Shown here one piece after another: positions 44,112 through 53,856 of a DNA stretch of 58,461 bases. Under the pieces are notes generated by a model. That model was not told the origin of the DNA and searched no databases. It saw only the letters and a list, made by a program, of their open reading frames with translations. The first letter of the stretch is position 1; each line of letters opens with the position of its first letter. Both the position numbers and the translations under genes were made by a program. Source of the DNA: Bacteroidia bacterium. GTDB lineage: Bacteria > Bacteroidota > Bacteroidia > UKL13-3. The stretch lies in NCBI GenBank assembly GCA_021740845.1, contig JAIOYZ010000025.1, positions 1 to 58,461 on the forward strand, written 5' to 3'.

Positions 44112-45473
44112 TTAAACCGCTGCACCTACCGCATTTCTACCCTTAATTCTCCCAGATTTCATTAATCCATCATAATGTCTCATCATCAAGTGACTTTCAA
44201 TTTGTTGCAAGGTATCTAAAACAACACCTACTAAAATCAACAAAGATGTACCACCATAAAACTGAGCAAACTGACTATTAATGTTCAACACATTGGCAAG
44301 TGATGGCAGAATTGCTACAAAGGCTAAAAAGATAGCTCCTGGTAAAGTAATTCTAGACATAACATTGTCAATAAAATCCGCCGTTGATTTTCCTGGTTTT
44401 ACTCCAGGAATAAATCCACCATTACGTTTCATATCATCAGAAATCTGATTCGCATTAACCGAAATGGCAGTATAAAAATATGTGAACAAAATAATCAATA
44501 AAGCGAACGTAATATTATAAGTCCAACTCATAGGATTAATAAATGCTCCCATAATTCCTTGCATAGTTTCATAATTCGGAAAAAACTGAGCAACTGTAGA
44601 AGGAATAAACATTAAAGCTTGTGCAAAAATGATTGGCATAACACCCGCAGCATTTACTTTTAATGGAATATATTGACGAACTCCTCCGTATTGACGATTT
44701 CCAACAACTCTCTTAGCATACTGAACCGGAATTTTTCTTGTACCTTGAACTAGCAAAATAGTAATCATGATTACAGCAAACAAGGCTGCTAATTCAATTA
44801 AGAAAATTACTAATCCTCCACCACTTTCACTTAGTTTAAAATTAAACTCTTCCTTTAATGCAAAAGGTAAACGAGCAATAATTCCTATCATGATAATCAA
44901 AGAAATTCCATTTCCAATTCCTTTTTCAGTTATTCTCTCTCCAAGCCACATAACAAACATGGTACAAGAAGTTAGAATTATTACCGAACTAAACATGAAA
45001 ATAAAATCAGACATTTCAGCAGGATTAGTAATAGAGATGATTGCTTGCGGGTTTTCAGATTTTAAGTTTATCAAAAACCCAATAGATTGCACTGCTGTAA
45101 TAACAATAGTTAAATAGCGTGTAATTTGATTGATTTTTCTTCTTCCTTCTTCTCCCTCTTTTTGCATTTTTTGAAAAGTAGGTACCGCCATACTTAATAA
45201 CTGAACCACAATGGATGCAGAAATATAAGGCATAATACCTAAAGCAAAAATAGATCCACGTGCAAACGCACCTCCAGCAAACATATTGATCAAGCCAAAT
45301 ATACCGCCGTCTGCTTGTGATGCAGATCCTTGTAACATATTGGGATCAACCCCAGGTAAAGTTACATAGGTTCCTAATCTGTAAGCTACTAACATCCAAA
45401 AAGTAATAACTAATTTATATCTTAGTTCTTCAATTCTATAGATGTTCTGAAATGTTTCAATTAGTTTCTTCAC
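44112..45473 (-). CDS. secY: protein translocase subunit SecY
   Basis: A 453-residue polytopic membrane protein, the pore of the Sec translocon. Ten membrane segments; motifs PYISASIVVQLLSMAVP near 83-99, GIGNGISLIIMIGI near 185-198, and NPMSWTYNITFALLIILFTY. Standard place after rplO (28 bp). It supplies the Sec export needed by all the signal-peptide proteins in this window. Confidence 0.97.
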   Translation of the reverse strand: MKKLIETFQNIYRIEELRYKLVITFWMLVAYRLGTYVTLPGVDPNMLQGSASQADGGIFGLINMFAGGAFARGSIFALGIMPYISASIVVQLLSMAVPTFQKMQKEGEEGRRKINQITRYLTIVITAVQSIGFLINLKSENPQAIISITNPAEMSDFIFMFSSVIILTSCTMFVMWLGERITEKGIGNGISLIIMIGIIARLPFALKEEFNFKLSESGGGLVIFLIELAALFAVIMITILLVQGTRKIPVQYAKRVVGNRQYGGVRQYIPLKVNAAGVMPIIFAQALMFIPSTVAQFFPNYETMQGIMGAFINPMSWTYNITFALLIILFTYFYTAISVNANQISDDMKRNGGFIPGVKPGKSTADFIDNVMSRITLPGAIFLAFVAILPSLANVLNINSQFAQFYGGTSLLILVGVVLDTLQQIESHLMMRHYDGLMKSGRIKGRNAVGAAV

Positions 45474-45501
45474 TTCTTTTTAAAGTGTTAATGGTTAAAA
45501 T

Positions 45502-45948
45502 TTAGTTACCGGCAATAGTACCACCAGCTGCTTCAATTGCTTTTTGTGCTGCTGCAGAGTATTTATCAGCTTTGATTTCCATCGCTGCCTTCAATTCTCC
45601 ACGACCTAATATTTTTACTAAGTCGTTCTTTCCTATTAAACCGTTTTCTTTCAAAATTTGAGAATCAACTTTAGTAATGCCCTTATCTGCTAACTCTTGT
45701 AATTTATCCAAATTAATTGGAGAAAACTCCACACGGTTAAGATTCTTGAAACCGAACTTAGGCACACGACGGTATAAAGGCATTTGACCTCCTTCAAAAC
45801 CACGTTTAGTGCTTGTTCCACTTCTAGATCCAGCACCTTTATGTCCACGAGCAGCTGTTCCGCCTTTTCCACTACCCTCTCCTCTACCAACTCTTTTTCC
45901 TTCTTTATGGGTTGAACCACTAGCAGGTTTTAATGTATGTAATTTCAT
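45502..45948 (-). CDS. rplO: 50S ribosomal protein L15
   Basis: A 148-residue L15 with the Gly/Lys/Arg-rich N-terminal arm (KRVGRGEGSGKGGTAARGHK) and the globular part (VNLDKL, KNDLVKILGRGELKAAMEIK region). The overlapping frame on the same strand is an artefact of the basic codons. Starts 13 bp after rpmD. Confidence 0.97.
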   Translation of the reverse strand: MKLHTLKPASGSTHKEGKRVGRGEGSGKGGTAARGHKGAGSRSGTSTKRGFEGGQMPLYRRVPKFGFKNLNRVEFSPINLDKLQELADKGITKVDSQILKENGLIGKNDLVKILGRGELKAAMEIKADKYSAAAQKAIEAAGGTIAGN

Positions 45949-45961
45949 TGCTGGCGCTTAA

Positions 45962-46141
45962 TTAAATTTTTTCAACTTTTAACAAATGAGCAACCTTATT
46001 GATCATTCCCATGATCTGTGGTGTACCTTCCACTTCTTTGCTCTGGTGCAACTTTGTAAATCCCAATGCACGTACTGTGCGTTTTTGGTCTTCTTTTCTG
46101 TCGATGGTACTTTTTATTTGGGTAATTTTATACTTTTCCAT
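45962..46141 (-). CDS. rpmD: 50S ribosomal protein L30
   Basis: A 59-residue L30 read from the minus strand (MEKYKITQIKSTIDRKEDQK, then RTVRALGLTKLHQSKEV and PQIMGMINKVAHLLKVEKI). Size and the G-L-x-K-L-H motif match the family; it sits between rpsE (5 bp) and rplO (13 bp) as expected. Confidence 0.95.
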   Translation of the reverse strand: MEKYKITQIKSTIDRKEDQKRTVRALGFTKLHQSKEVEGTPQIMGMINKVAHLLKVEKI

Positions 46142-46146
46142 CGTTC

Positions 46147-46668
46147 TTATTCTCCGTTAAAAACTTTCTTTAAACTTATACCTCTTTGCTGAGCTACAGT
46201 GAATGCATCACGCATTTCTAGTAAAGCATTAATGGTAGCTTTTACCACATTATGTGGATTTGAAGAACCTTTAGATTTTGCTAATACATCTGTTACTCCT
46301 GCACTTTCCAAAACTGCACGCATTGCACCACCTGCAATTACTCCAGTACCATGGGCTGCTGGCTTTAGAAATACACGACCGCCACCATATTTACCTAATT
46401 GCTCATGTGGTACAGTTCCTTTTAATACTGGAACTTTCACCAAATTCTTCTTGGCATCATCTACACCTTTTGAAATGGCGTCAGTAACCTCCAAAGATTT
46501 ACCTAAACCATAACCAACTACACCGTTTCCATCTCCTACAACAACCAAGGCTGAAAAACTAAAAGTTCTACCTCCTTTGGTTACTTTAGCTACACGGTTA
46601 ATAGAAACAACTTTCTCCTTAAGTTCGATATCAGTTGTTTTAACCTTTTTTATGTTTGCTGTTGACAT
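46147..46668 (-). CDS. rpsE: 30S ribosomal protein S5
   Basis: A 173-residue S5: N-terminal double-stranded-RNA-binding domain ([40 protein letters not shown]) and C-terminal domain ([40 protein letters not shown]). It acts in decoding accuracy. Confidence 0.97.
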   Translation of the reverse strand: MSTANIKKVKTTDIELKEKVVSINRVAKVTKGGRTFSFSALVVVGDGNGVVGYGLGKSLEVTDAISKGVDDAKKNLVKVPVLKGTVPHEQLGKYGGGRVFLKPAAHGTGVIAGGAMRAVLESAGVTDVLAKSKGSSNPHNVVKATINALLEMRDAFTVAQQRGISLKKVFNGE

Positions 46669-46688
46669 ACTAATTCTTTTCTGAATGA

Positions 46689-47033
46689 TTAAAATTTAAG
46701 ACCACCTTCTCTTGCACCATCAGCCAATGCTTTCACACGACCATGGTACAAATAACCACCTCTATCAAAAACAACTTCACTAATTCCTGAAGCTACAGCC
46801 TTTTCGGCTAAAGCTTTTCCAACTAAAGCAGAAGAATCTACTTTAGGTGAAATCTCAGTTAACGCTCTTGATGATGTAGATACAAGTGTCTTACCATTTA
46901 CGTCATCAATAAGTTGAGCGTAAATAAATTTATTGCTCCTAAATACCGATAAACGTGGTTTTTGAGCTGTGCCAGATACGCGACTACGGATACGGGCACG
47001 GATTTTATTTCTTCTTGATTCTTTTCTAAACAT
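46689..47033 (-). CDS. rplR: 50S ribosomal protein L18
   Basis: A 114-residue L18, binding 5S rRNA with L5. Features: basic N-terminus ([20 protein letters not shown]), [17 protein letters not shown], and the C-terminal [20 protein letters not shown]. Follows rplF by 9 bp. Confidence 0.97.
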   Translation of the reverse strand: MFRKESRRNKIRARIRSRVSGTAQKPRLSVFRSNKFIYAQLIDDVNGKTLVSTSSRALTEISPKVDSSALVGKALAEKAVASGISEVVFDRGGYLYHGRVKALADGAREGGLKF

Positions 47034-47042
47034 GGCTCAATT

Positions 47043-47597
47043 TTATTTAGAAGCAGTTTTACCTGCTTTTCTTCTTAATGTTTCACCTACAAACTTGATA
47101 CCCTTACCTTTATATGGCTCTGGTGCGCGTAATGAACGTATCTTTGCGGCTACTTGACCAATTAATTGCTTATCGATACCTTCCAATGTAACAATTGGGT
47201 TCTTACCTTTATCTTGTTCTGTTTTTACAGTTAATTCTTTAGGAATTTCAAAATAAATATGGTGAGAATAACCTAAAGTTAGGTCTAATATATTTCCATC
47301 TGCTGCTGCCTTATAACCAACACCCACTAATTCCTGACGTTTAGTATAACCTTGGGTTACACCAGTAATCATATTATTTACTAGTGAACGGTATAAACCA
47401 TGCAAAGCTTTATGACGTTTTTGTTCTGTTGGACGCTTTAATTCAACGATACCATCTGTAACATCTAATGAAATATCGTCTTCTAATTTTTGTGTTAATT
47501 CGCCTTTAGGCCCTTTAACTGTTACAACATTACCGGTAGAAACTTTAATATCTACACCTGCAGGTAGTTTTATGATTGCTTTTCCTATACGTGACAT
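47043..47597 (-). CDS. rplF: 50S ribosomal protein L6
   Basis: A 184-residue L6 made of two related domains (MSRIGKAIIKLPAGVDIKVS; NMITGVTQGYTKRQELVGVG; C-terminal RAPEPYKGKGIKFVGETLRR). It lies near the factor-binding site of the large subunit. Confidence 0.97.
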   Translation of the reverse strand: MSRIGKAIIKLPAGVDIKVSTGNVVTVKGPKGELTQKLEDDISLDVTDGIVELKRPTEQKRHKALHGLYRSLVNNMITGVTQGYTKRQELVGVGYKAAADGNILDLTLGYSHHIYFEIPKELTVKTEQDKGKNPIVTLEGIDKQLIGQVAAKIRSLRAPEPYKGKGIKFVGETLRRKAGKTASK

Positions 47598-47617
47598 AAT
47601 TTTTCTCTCCTAATATA

Positions 47618-48016
47618 TTAATACACGTAACACAATACTTCACCACCTACATTTTGGTTACGGGCTTCCTTGTCAGTCATAACACCTTTAGAAGTGGTTA
47701 CAACAGCAATACCCATTCCGTTGATTACACGTGGCATTTCAACAACACCTGTGTAACGACGTAAACCAGGACGGCTAATTCTTTGTAAATTTTTGATCGC
47801 TGAAGTTTTGGTTACCGGATGGTATTTCAACGCAATTTTGATTGTACCTTGATGGTTTATTACATCCTCAAATTTGTAATTTAAGATATAACCTTTCTCG
47901 AAAAGTACCCTAGTGATTTCCTTTTTCAATTTTGAGGAAGGAATCTCAACAATACGATGGTTTGCCTTGATCGCATTGCGAAGCCTAGTTAAATAATCTG
48001 ATATTGGATCTGTCAT
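47618..48016 (-). CDS. rpsH: 30S ribosomal protein S8
   Basis: A 132-residue S8 (MTDPISDYLTRLRNAIKANH; RISRPGLRRYTGVVEMPRVI; GIAVVTTSKGVMTDKEARNQ near the end), binding 16S helix 21. In E. coli S8 represses the spc operon by binding its mRNA. Here the gap before rpsH is 122 bp, the longest inside this gene cluster, and holds a promoter-like element and a hairpin. Confidence 0.97.
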   Translation of the reverse strand: MTDPISDYLTRLRNAIKANHRIVEIPSSKLKKEITRVLFEKGYILNYKFEDVINHQGTIKIALKYHPVTKTSAIKNLQRISRPGLRRYTGVVEMPRVINGMGIAVVTTSKGVMTDKEARNQNVGGEVLCYVY

Positions 48017-48033
48017 ATGTTGTTAATATACTT

Positions 48034-48068
48034 GCTGGTAGTAAGCCAAGGCTTTTACTCTTACCAAC
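48034..48068 (-). promoter_or_regulatory. leader hairpin upstream of rpsH
   Basis: On the minus strand the RNA can pair TGGT with ACCA, AGTAA with TTACT, and GC with GC around a small loop, with AAG and AA bulges on one side. The bulged stem begins 18 bp before the rpsH ATG, inside the predicted leader from the promoter at 48098. An S8 feedback site is a reasonable guess, not shown. Confidence 0.4.
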
Positions 48069-48097
48069 TAAGTTGTTGTTAAAAAATTAAAGGGATG

Positions 48098-48128
48098 CGA
48101 ATATACAACAACTCGCCTCCCATACCAA
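48098..48128 (-). promoter_or_regulatory. internal promoter between rpsN and rpsH
   Basis: On the minus strand TTG (48126-48128), a 20-bp spacer and TATATTCG (48098-48105), one mismatch to TAnnTTTG and the same TTCG ending as the promoter at 27003. The predicted leader is about 75 nt. Confidence 0.55.
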
Positions 48129-48138
48129 ATTTTTATTT

Positions 48139-48408
48139 TTACCAGCTAGCTTTGGTTACTCCTGGTATTTTTCCCATTAATGCCAATTCTCTGAATTGAT
48201 TACGGCAAATACCGAAATCTCTCATATAACCTTTTGGGCGACCTGTTAATTTGCAACGATTTTTCAAACGTACTGGAGATGAATTACGAGGTAACTTTTG
48301 TAAACCTTCAAAATCCCCAGCTTTTTTCAAAGCTTCACGCTTAGTAGCATATTGGGCTACCATTCTTTCTCTTTTGCGCTGACGTGCTTTTATTGACTCT
48401 TTTGCCAT
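48139..48408 (-). CDS. rpsN: 30S ribosomal protein S14
   Basis: An 89-residue S14 ([60 protein letters not shown]). The 89-residue length and lack of a CxxC...CxxC pair mark the zinc-free class. Located between rplE (10 bp) and the long spacer before rpsH. Confidence 0.97.
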   Translation of the reverse strand: MAKESIKARQRKRERMVAQYATKREALKKAGDFEGLQKLPRNSSPVRLKNRCKLTGRPKGYMRDFGICRNQFRELALMGKIPGVTKASW

Positions 48409-48418
48409 CTTTAATTAA

Positions 48419-48967
48419 TTACGATTTTTTGAATGGAAAACCAAATTCTTTCAATAACTCCAAACATTGCTCATCATTTGTTGCAGTTGTAACAAAAGCG
48501 ATATCCATACCATTAATACGGTTTACTTTTTCCATAACTATTTCTGCAAAAATAATTTGTTCTGTCACACCCATATTGTAATTTCCTCTTCCATCAAAAC
48601 CCTTTAGTTTTAATCCTTGGAAATCACGAACACGAGGTAAAGAAATAGAAATCAAACGATCCAAAAATTCATACATTCTATCACCACGAAGGGTAACTCT
48701 TGTACCAATAGGAACATTCTTTCTTAATTTGAAATTGGAAATATCCTTTTTAGAACGAGTTCCAACTGCTCTTTGACCTGCAATCATTGAAAGTTCTTCA
48801 ATAGCTTGATCCACTAATTTCTTATCTGCTACTGCTTGACCAATACCTTGGTTGATACAAATCTTCAACAATTTAGGTACCATCATGCTATTTTTATAGC
48901 CAAATTTTTCCTGCATTGCTGGAATAATTTGTTTGGCATATTTTTCTTTTAATCTAGGCGTATACAT
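48419..48967 (-). CDS. rplE: 50S ribosomal protein L5
   Basis: A 182-residue L5 ([60 protein letters not shown]), binding 5S rRNA and contacting S13 and P-site tRNA. Starts 10 bp after rplX. Confidence 0.97.
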   Translation of the reverse strand: MYTPRLKEKYAKQIIPAMQEKFGYKNSMMVPKLLKICINQGIGQAVADKKLVDQAIEELSMIAGQRAVGTRSKKDISNFKLRKNVPIGTRVTLRGDRMYEFLDRLISISLPRVRDFQGLKLKGFDGRGNYNMGVTEQIIFAEIVMEKVNRINGMDIAFVTTATNDEQCLELLKEFGFPFKKS

Positions 48968-48977
48968 ACTATTCTTC

Positions 48978-49316
48978 TTAATCTATAAATTCACCAGACT
49001 TTTTTGAAACACGAGCTAATTTGCCTTTCTCATTGGTCTTACGACCAACACGAGTAGCATTACCAGCTTTATCTACAACTTTCAAATTTGAAATATGAAC
49101 AGGTGCTTCTTTTTTAATAATTCCACCATTCTGGTTCTGTGCATTAGGTTTGGTATGACGACTAACAATGTTAATTCCTTCTACCAAAGCTCTTAAGCTA
49201 TCAGTAATTACCTCTATTACGCGACCTTTTTTACCTTTATCGTCGCCGGCAATTATCTGAACCATGTCACCTTTTTTAACATGGAGTTTAGTCTGACTGT
49301 TAAATTTTCTTTCCAT
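48978..49316 (-). CDS. rplX: 50S ribosomal protein L24
   Basis: A 112-residue L24 with the KOW motif near residues 15-40 ([20 protein letters not shown]), then [13 protein letters not shown] and [20 protein letters not shown]. An early assembly protein of the large subunit. Follows rplN by 1 bp. Confidence 0.97.
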   Translation of the reverse strand: MERKFNSQTKLHVKKGDMVQIIAGDDKGKKGRVIEVITDSLRALVEGINIVSRHTKPNAQNQNGGIIKKEAPVHISNLKVVDKAGNATRVGRKTNEKGKLARVSKKSGEFID

Positions 49317-49317
49317 T

Positions 49318-49686
49318 TTATAATACCTCTGGTGCTAATGAAACAATTTTCATGAACTGTTTTTCTCTTAATTCGCGAGCAACTGGTCCAAAAATACGAG
49401 TTGCACGAGGCTCATCTTGTGCATTTAATAATACACATGAATTGTCATCAAAACGAATATAAGATCCATCCAATCTACGAACCTCCTTTTTAGTTCTTAC
49501 AACAACTGCTTTTGAAACAATTCCTTTTTTTACGGTTCCTGATGGAATTGCTGACTTTACAGTCACCACAATTTTATCTCCAACAGATGCATAGCGTCTG
49601 CCAGTTCCGCCCAGAACACGAATGCAAAGAACTTCTTTTGCACCACTATTGTCTGCTACTTTAAGTCTACTTTCTTGTTGTATCAT
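49318..49686 (-). CDS. rplN: 50S ribosomal protein L14
   Basis: A 122-residue L14, the standard length ([60 protein letters not shown]). Located at the inter-subunit face and the binding site of RsfS. Confidence 0.97.
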   Translation of the reverse strand: MIQQESRLKVADNSGAKEVLCIRVLGGTGRRYASVGDKIVVTVKSAIPSGTVKKGIVSKAVVVRTKKEVRRLDGSYIRFDDNSCVLLNAQDEPRATRIFGPVARELREKQFMKIVSLAPEVL

Positions 49687-49688
49687 CG

Positions 49689-49958
49689 TTATTTAGCTTT
49701 TTCAATGATTTCTACTAATCTCCAACGCTTGTCTTTACTTAGCGGACGAGTTTCCATTACTTTTACGATATCATTCATCGCACATTCACCCTTTTCATCA
49801 TGCGCCTTAAACTTGGAAGTCATTTTAATGAACTTACCATATTTTGGATGCATCACTTTACGTTCAACAGCAACTACAATAGTCTTTTGCATTTTATTGC
49901 TAACTACCTTGCCAATGATGACTTTTCTAGAGTTTCTTACTTCAATTGTATTTTCCAT
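49689..49958 (-). CDS. rpsQ: 30S ribosomal protein S17
   Basis: An 89-residue OB-fold S17 ([60 protein letters not shown]). A TTG two codons upstream (49964) could also open the frame, but the ATG at 49958 is used here. Confidence 0.96.
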   Translation of the reverse strand: MENTIEVRNSRKVIIGKVVSNKMQKTIVVAVERKVMHPKYGKFIKMTSKFKAHDEKGECAMNDIVKVMETRPLSKDKRWRLVEIIEKAK

Positions 49959-49967
49959 ATCCAATGT

Positions 49968-50168
49968 TTATTGAACGTTTGCTAATTGACGACTTCTTTG
50001 TTCTGTTAACAAACGTGCAATTAACTTTTTGTTTTCTTTAATAATATTAGGATTCTCAACAGGAGAAATAGCATGATTTAAAACCATCTTATTTAAACCG
50101 GCTCTTTCTTCTCTGATCCTACCTGCCAATTCCTTGTTCGACAGTTCTTTGATTTCTGAATTTTTCAT
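49968..50168 (-). CDS. rpmC: 50S ribosomal protein L29
   Basis: A 66-residue, all-helical L29 (MKNSEIKELSNKELAGRIRE; LNHAISPVENPNIIKENKKL; LIARLLTEQRSRQL), lying by the exit tunnel where SRP and trigger factor bind. 2 bp after rplP. Confidence 0.96.
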   Translation of the reverse strand: MKNSEIKELSNKELAGRIREERAGLNKMVLNHAISPVENPNIIKENKKLIARLLTEQRSRQLANVQ

Positions 50169-50170
50169 AA

Positions 50171-50590
50171 TTATTCGCTATATTCAGGTTTAACAACAAA
50201 TCTTGTAATAACCGGTAATTTTTGAGAAGCTAAACGCATTGCCTCTTGAGCAACTGCCATTGGCACTCCATCTGCTTCAAAAATAATGGTACCAGGACGG
50301 CAACGAGCAACCCAAAACTCTGGAGCTCCCTTACCTTTACCCATACGTACCTCAGCTGGTTTACGTGTCATTGGTTTATCTGGGAAAACACGGATCCATA
50401 CTTGTCCTTCACGTTTCATATAGCGGTTTAAGGCTACACGTGCAGCTTCTAGCTGCTTTGATGTTAGGAAACAAGTATCCAATGCTTTCAATCCAAAGGA
50501 ACCGAAGGATACAGAAAATCCACGTGTGGCATTTCCTCTAACTCTTCCTTTTTGTTGTTTCCTGTACTTAGTCTTTTTAGGCTGTAACAT
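50171..50590 (-). CDS. rplP: 50S ribosomal protein L16
   Basis: A 139-residue L16 ([60 protein letters not shown]). It shapes the A-site tRNA pocket. The arginine in position PKKTKYR is conserved; 34 bp after rpsC. Confidence 0.97.
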   Translation of the reverse strand: MLQPKKTKYRKQQKGRVRGNATRGFSVSFGSFGLKALDTCFLTSKQLEAARVALNRYMKREGQVWIRVFPDKPMTRKPAEVRMGKGKGAPEFWVARCRPGTIIFEADGVPMAVAQEAMRLASQKLPVITRFVVKPEYSE

Positions 50591-50624
50591 TTCTACAGTT
50601 TATTTAATCTTTTCGAACAATTAA

Positions 50625-51416
50625 TTATTTTCTTCTTCTATCAGCACCACCGCGGTTTCCACCATCTCTTCTATCTCCACCACGGTTTCCTCCTTCTCTT
50701 CTATCTCCAGATCTTCTATCTGGACGACCACCTTGACTACCACCTTTTTCATTTGGATTGTTAAATCCTAAATTAGGGGATAAATCACGTTTTCCAAAAA
50801 CCTCTCCTTTACAAATCCAAACTTTGATACCAATTTTTCCATAAACAGTTAATGCTTCAGAAATTGAATAATCAATATCAGCTCGTAAGGTATGCAATGG
50901 TGTACGACCTTCTTTGAAAGATTCAGAACGAGCCATTTCAGCACCACCTAATCTTCCAGAAACCATAACTTTTATACCTTCAGCACCCATTCTCATTGTT
51001 GAAGCAATTGCCATTTTTACAGCACGTTTGTAGGAAACACGCGCAACAACTTGACTTGCAATAGATTCACCAACTAAAGTAGCATCTAACTCTGGACGTT
51101 TAATTTCGAAAATATTAATCGCAACTTCTTTTTTGGTTAGCTTCTTAACTTCTTCTTTAATTTTATCCACTTCAGAACCCGCTTTGCCAATTACTATACC
51201 TGGACGTGAAGTATGGATTGTAATAATTACACGCTTTATAGTACGCTCAATTATAATTTTTGCAATACCACCTTTGGTAATACGGGCATGCAAATATTTT
51301 CTGATTTTTTCATCTTCAATAAGTTTATCAGCAAAATTTTTGCCTCCATACCAGTTGGATTCCCACCCTCTGATAATTCCTAAACGTAAACCTATTGGAT
51401 TAACCTTTTGTCCCAT
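50625..51416 (-). CDS. rpsC: 30S ribosomal protein S3 with Arg/Gly-rich repeat tail
   Basis: A 263-residue S3. The KH domain and C-terminal domain (residues 1-215) are standard ([60 protein letters not shown]). The last about 40 residues are low complexity, built from imperfect units such as [10 protein letters not shown] and [10 protein letters not shown], ending in ADRRRK. The tail is longer and more repetitive than in E. coli S3 and resembles RGG-type RNA-binding tails. Confidence 0.95.
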   Translation of the reverse strand: MGQKVNPIGLRLGIIRGWESNWYGGKNFADKLIEDEKIRKYLHARITKGGIAKIIIERTIKRVIITIHTSRPGIVIGKAGSEVDKIKEEVKKLTKKEVAINIFEIKRPELDATLVGESIASQVVARVSYKRAVKMAIASTMRMGAEGIKVMVSGRLGGAEMARSESFKEGRTPLHTLRADIDYSISEALTVYGKIGIKVWICKGEVFGKRDLSPNLGFNNPNEKGGSQGGRPDRRSGDRREGGNRGGDRRDGGNRGGADRRRK

Positions 51417-51426
51417 TATGATTAAT

Positions 51427-51813
51427 TTATGCGTTTTCTTTTGTTTCTTTATTTACAACCTGAGCTGCTGCTTTACTATCTACCACCAATGTAACATGGT
51501 TTGAGCGCTTACGGATACGGTGAGCTCTTCCCTGAGGAGCAGGTCTAATCCTTTTTACCATAGCACCACCATCTACGAAAATGGTTTTAACATACAACTC
51601 ACTATCTTCTACTCTACTACCTTCGTTTTTCTGTTCCCAGTTTGCGATGGCAGAACGAAGAAGCTTCTCTAAACGAAGAGAGTTCTCTTTTTTGGCATTG
51701 AATACCAAAATGTTGAAGGCATCATTTACTCGTTTACCACGAATCAAATCTGCTAATAACCTCATCTTACGTGGAGAGGTAGGGCAATTATTTAATTTTG
51801 CTACTGCTTCCAT
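51427..51813 (-). CDS. rplV: 50S ribosomal protein L22
   Basis: A 128-residue L22 ([40 protein letters not shown] region; [20 protein letters not shown]). Its hairpin (the last motif) lines the exit tunnel. 10 bp before rpsC, 5 bp after rpsS. Confidence 0.96.
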   Translation of the reverse strand: MEAVAKLNNCPTSPRKMRLLADLIRGKRVNDAFNILVFNAKKENSLRLEKLLRSAIANWEQKNEGSRVEDSELYVKTIFVDGGAMVKRIRPAPQGRAHRIRKRSNHVTLVVDSKAAAQVVNKETKENA

Positions 51814-51818
51814 TCTTA

Positions 51819-52085
51819 TTAATCTTTCTTAACCGGATGCGACTTAAATGTACGGGTTGGAGCGAACTCGCCCAACTTATGACCAACCATGTTTTCAGTA
51901 ACGTAAACAGGAATAAACTTGCTTCCGTTATGAACTGCAAAAGTATGACCAACAAAATCAGGAGTAATCATCGACCTGCGACTCCAAGTTTTGATTACTG
52001 ATTTCTTCTTGTTATCGTTCATAGCAAAAACTTTCTTCTCAAGTTTTACTTCTACAAACGGACCTTTTTTTAATGAACGCGCCAT
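51819..52085 (-). CDS. rpsS: 30S ribosomal protein S19
   Basis: An 88-residue S19 ([60 protein letters not shown]), in the head of the small subunit beside S13. Confidence 0.97.
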   Translation of the reverse strand: MARSLKKGPFVEVKLEKKVFAMNDNKKKSVIKTWSRRSMITPDFVGHTFAVHNGSKFIPVYVTENMVGHKLGEFAPTRTFKSHPVKKD

Positions 52086-52091
52086 ATCTCG

Positions 52092-52922
52092 TTATTTCTT
52101 CTTACGACTTTCGATGATAAATGAATTCGAATATTTTTTTGGTGTACGAGTTTTGTACCCTTTAGATTTCAAGCCTTTACGTGAACGTGGATGACCACCT
52201 GAAGCTCTTCCTTCACCACCACCCATTGGGTGATCAATTGGATTCATTGCAACTGGCCTAGTACGAGGTCTTCTTCCAATCCAACGATTAGCACCCGCTT
52301 TACCTTTTACTTCATTCATATGATCAGGATTTGAAACTTGACCAACTGTAGCGTAACAAGTAACTAAAATTTGACGAGTTTCACCCGATGCCATCTTTAC
52401 GGTAGCATACTTTCCATCACGATTCAATAATTGAGCAGCTGAACCAGCTGATCTAACTAATTGACCGCCTTTTCCTGGATGTAATTCAATATTATGAATT
52501 GTAGTTCCTAATGGAATTTCACTTAAAGGTAAAGCATTTCCTATCTCAGGAGCTATACCAGTTCCACTTACAACCGTTTGACCAGCATCTAAACCTTTCG
52601 GTGCAATAATATAACGCTTCTCTCCATCAGTATATACCAATAAAGCAATAAAGCAAGAACGGTTTGGATCGTATTGAATTGAATCAACTTTGGCTTCAAC
52701 TCCAAACTTATTACGTTTGAAATCAATAACACGATATAATTTGCGGTATCCACCACCAATATAGCGCATAGTCATTTTACCTGAATTGTTACGACCACCT
52801 GAGTTTTTCAAACTCACAATAAGTGATTTCTCAACCTTATAATCCGGCGTTAGCTCTTCATAAGTATTTTGAGCTCTGAAACGAGTACCCGGTGTAACTG
52901 GTTTAAATTTCCTGATTCCCAT
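52092..52922 (-). CDS. rplB: 50S ribosomal protein L2
   Basis: A 276-residue L2, needed for subunit joining and peptidyl transfer. Conserved parts: [17 protein letters not shown]-type segment near 38-54, [20 protein letters not shown] near 136-155, and [20 protein letters not shown] near 225-244, which includes the conserved His of the MGGGEG loop. Confidence 0.97.
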   Translation of the reverse strand: MGIRKFKPVTPGTRFRAQNTYEELTPDYKVEKSLIVSLKNSGGRNNSGKMTMRYIGGGYRKLYRVIDFKRNKFGVEAKVDSIQYDPNRSCFIALLVYTDGEKRYIIAPKGLDAGQTVVSGTGIAPEIGNALPLSEIPLGTTIHNIELHPGKGGQLVRSAGSAAQLLNRDGKYATVKMASGETRQILVTCYATVGQVSNPDHMNEVKGKAGANRWIGRRPRTRPVAMNPIDHPMGGGEGRASGGHPRSRKGLKSKGYKTRTPKKYSNSFIIESRKKK

Positions 52923-52930
52923 CGTTCTAT

Positions 52931-53221
52931 TTAAATATTTTGGAAGAAGTCAATCTTCTGACCTTCTTGTAATGTAATAACAGCCTTTTTAAAAGATGAC
53001 TTACTTCCCGAGAAGTGTCCTCTTTTGGTAAATCTGGCTTTTGATTTACCTGCATATATCATAGTGTTTACATTAGTAACGCTTACACTATAAATATCTT
53101 CCACAGCTTTTTTAATCTCTGTTTTTGTAGCGGATTTTGCCACAATAAAACTTACTTTATTTAACTTTTCGCTAATTGCAGTAAATTTCTCAGTAACCAA
53201 AGGCTTCATTAATATGCTCAT
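52931..53221 (-). CDS. rplW: 50S ribosomal protein L23
   Basis: A 96-residue L23 ([60 protein letters not shown]), at the tunnel exit, docking site for trigger factor and SRP. 1 bp after rplD. Confidence 0.96.
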   Translation of the reverse strand: MSILMKPLVTEKFTAISEKLNKVSFIVAKSATKTEIKKAVEDIYSVSVTNVNTMIYAGKSKARFTKRGHFSGSKSSFKKAVITLQEGQKIDFFQNI

Positions 53222-53222
53222 C

Positions 53223-53855
53223 TTATCCCTTGTTTAAAATGTTCTCAATAACTTCAACTGAATTCTCTACAAAAATTACTTTATCAGCATGAAGGATATC
53301 ATATGTATTCAAATCTTTAGCAGCCATAATCTTCGCTTTAGGCAAATTTCTTCCAGATTTGTAAATATTCTCATTATAATCAGCCAACACTACCAAAGTT
53401 TTTGTATTTAATAGGTTCAAACCGTTTAAAATATTGATATAGTTTTTTGTTTTGGGCTCATCCATTGCAAATACTTCCAATACAGAAATATTGTTCTCTT
53501 GAGCTTTATAAGTTAAAGCACTCTTACGAGCTAATTGCTTTAATTTCTTATTTAATTTGAAACTATAATCACGTGGACGTGGCCCATGTATACGAGCACC
53601 ACCAATAAAAGTACCAGATTTTATAGAACCTTTACGAGATCCACCTGTACCTTTTTGTCTGTGCAATTTCTTAGTAGAACCACTTACTTGACTTTTTTCT
53701 TTAGCCGAATGAGTGCCTTGGCGTTGGTTAGCCAAGTATTGCTTCACATCTAAATAAATAGCGTGATCGTTTGGATCGATACCAAAGATGTCATCATTTA
53801 AGTTAACTACTCTTCCTGTGGTTGATCCGCTGGTATTTAATACTGCTAATTCCAT
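53223..53855 (-). CDS. rplD: 50S ribosomal protein L4
   Basis: A 210-residue L4 with the tunnel loop (KLHRQKGTGGSRKGSIKSGT near 68-87, then GPRPRDYSFKLNKKLKQLA). In E. coli L4 autoregulates the S10 operon; no such leader is visible before rpsJ here. The gene carries the only GGTTCAAACC copy (53414-53423) of the translation cluster. Confidence 0.96.
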   Translation of the reverse strand: MELAVLNTSGSTTGRVVNLNDDIFGIDPNDHAIYLDVKQYLANQRQGTHSAKEKSQVSGSTKKLHRQKGTGGSRKGSIKSGTFIGGARIHGPRPRDYSFKLNKKLKQLARKSALTYKAQENNISVLEVFAMDEPKTKNYINILNGLNLLNTKTLVVLADYNENIYKSGRNLPKAKIMAAKDLNTYDILHADKVIFVENSVEVIENILNKG

Positions 53856-53856
53856 T

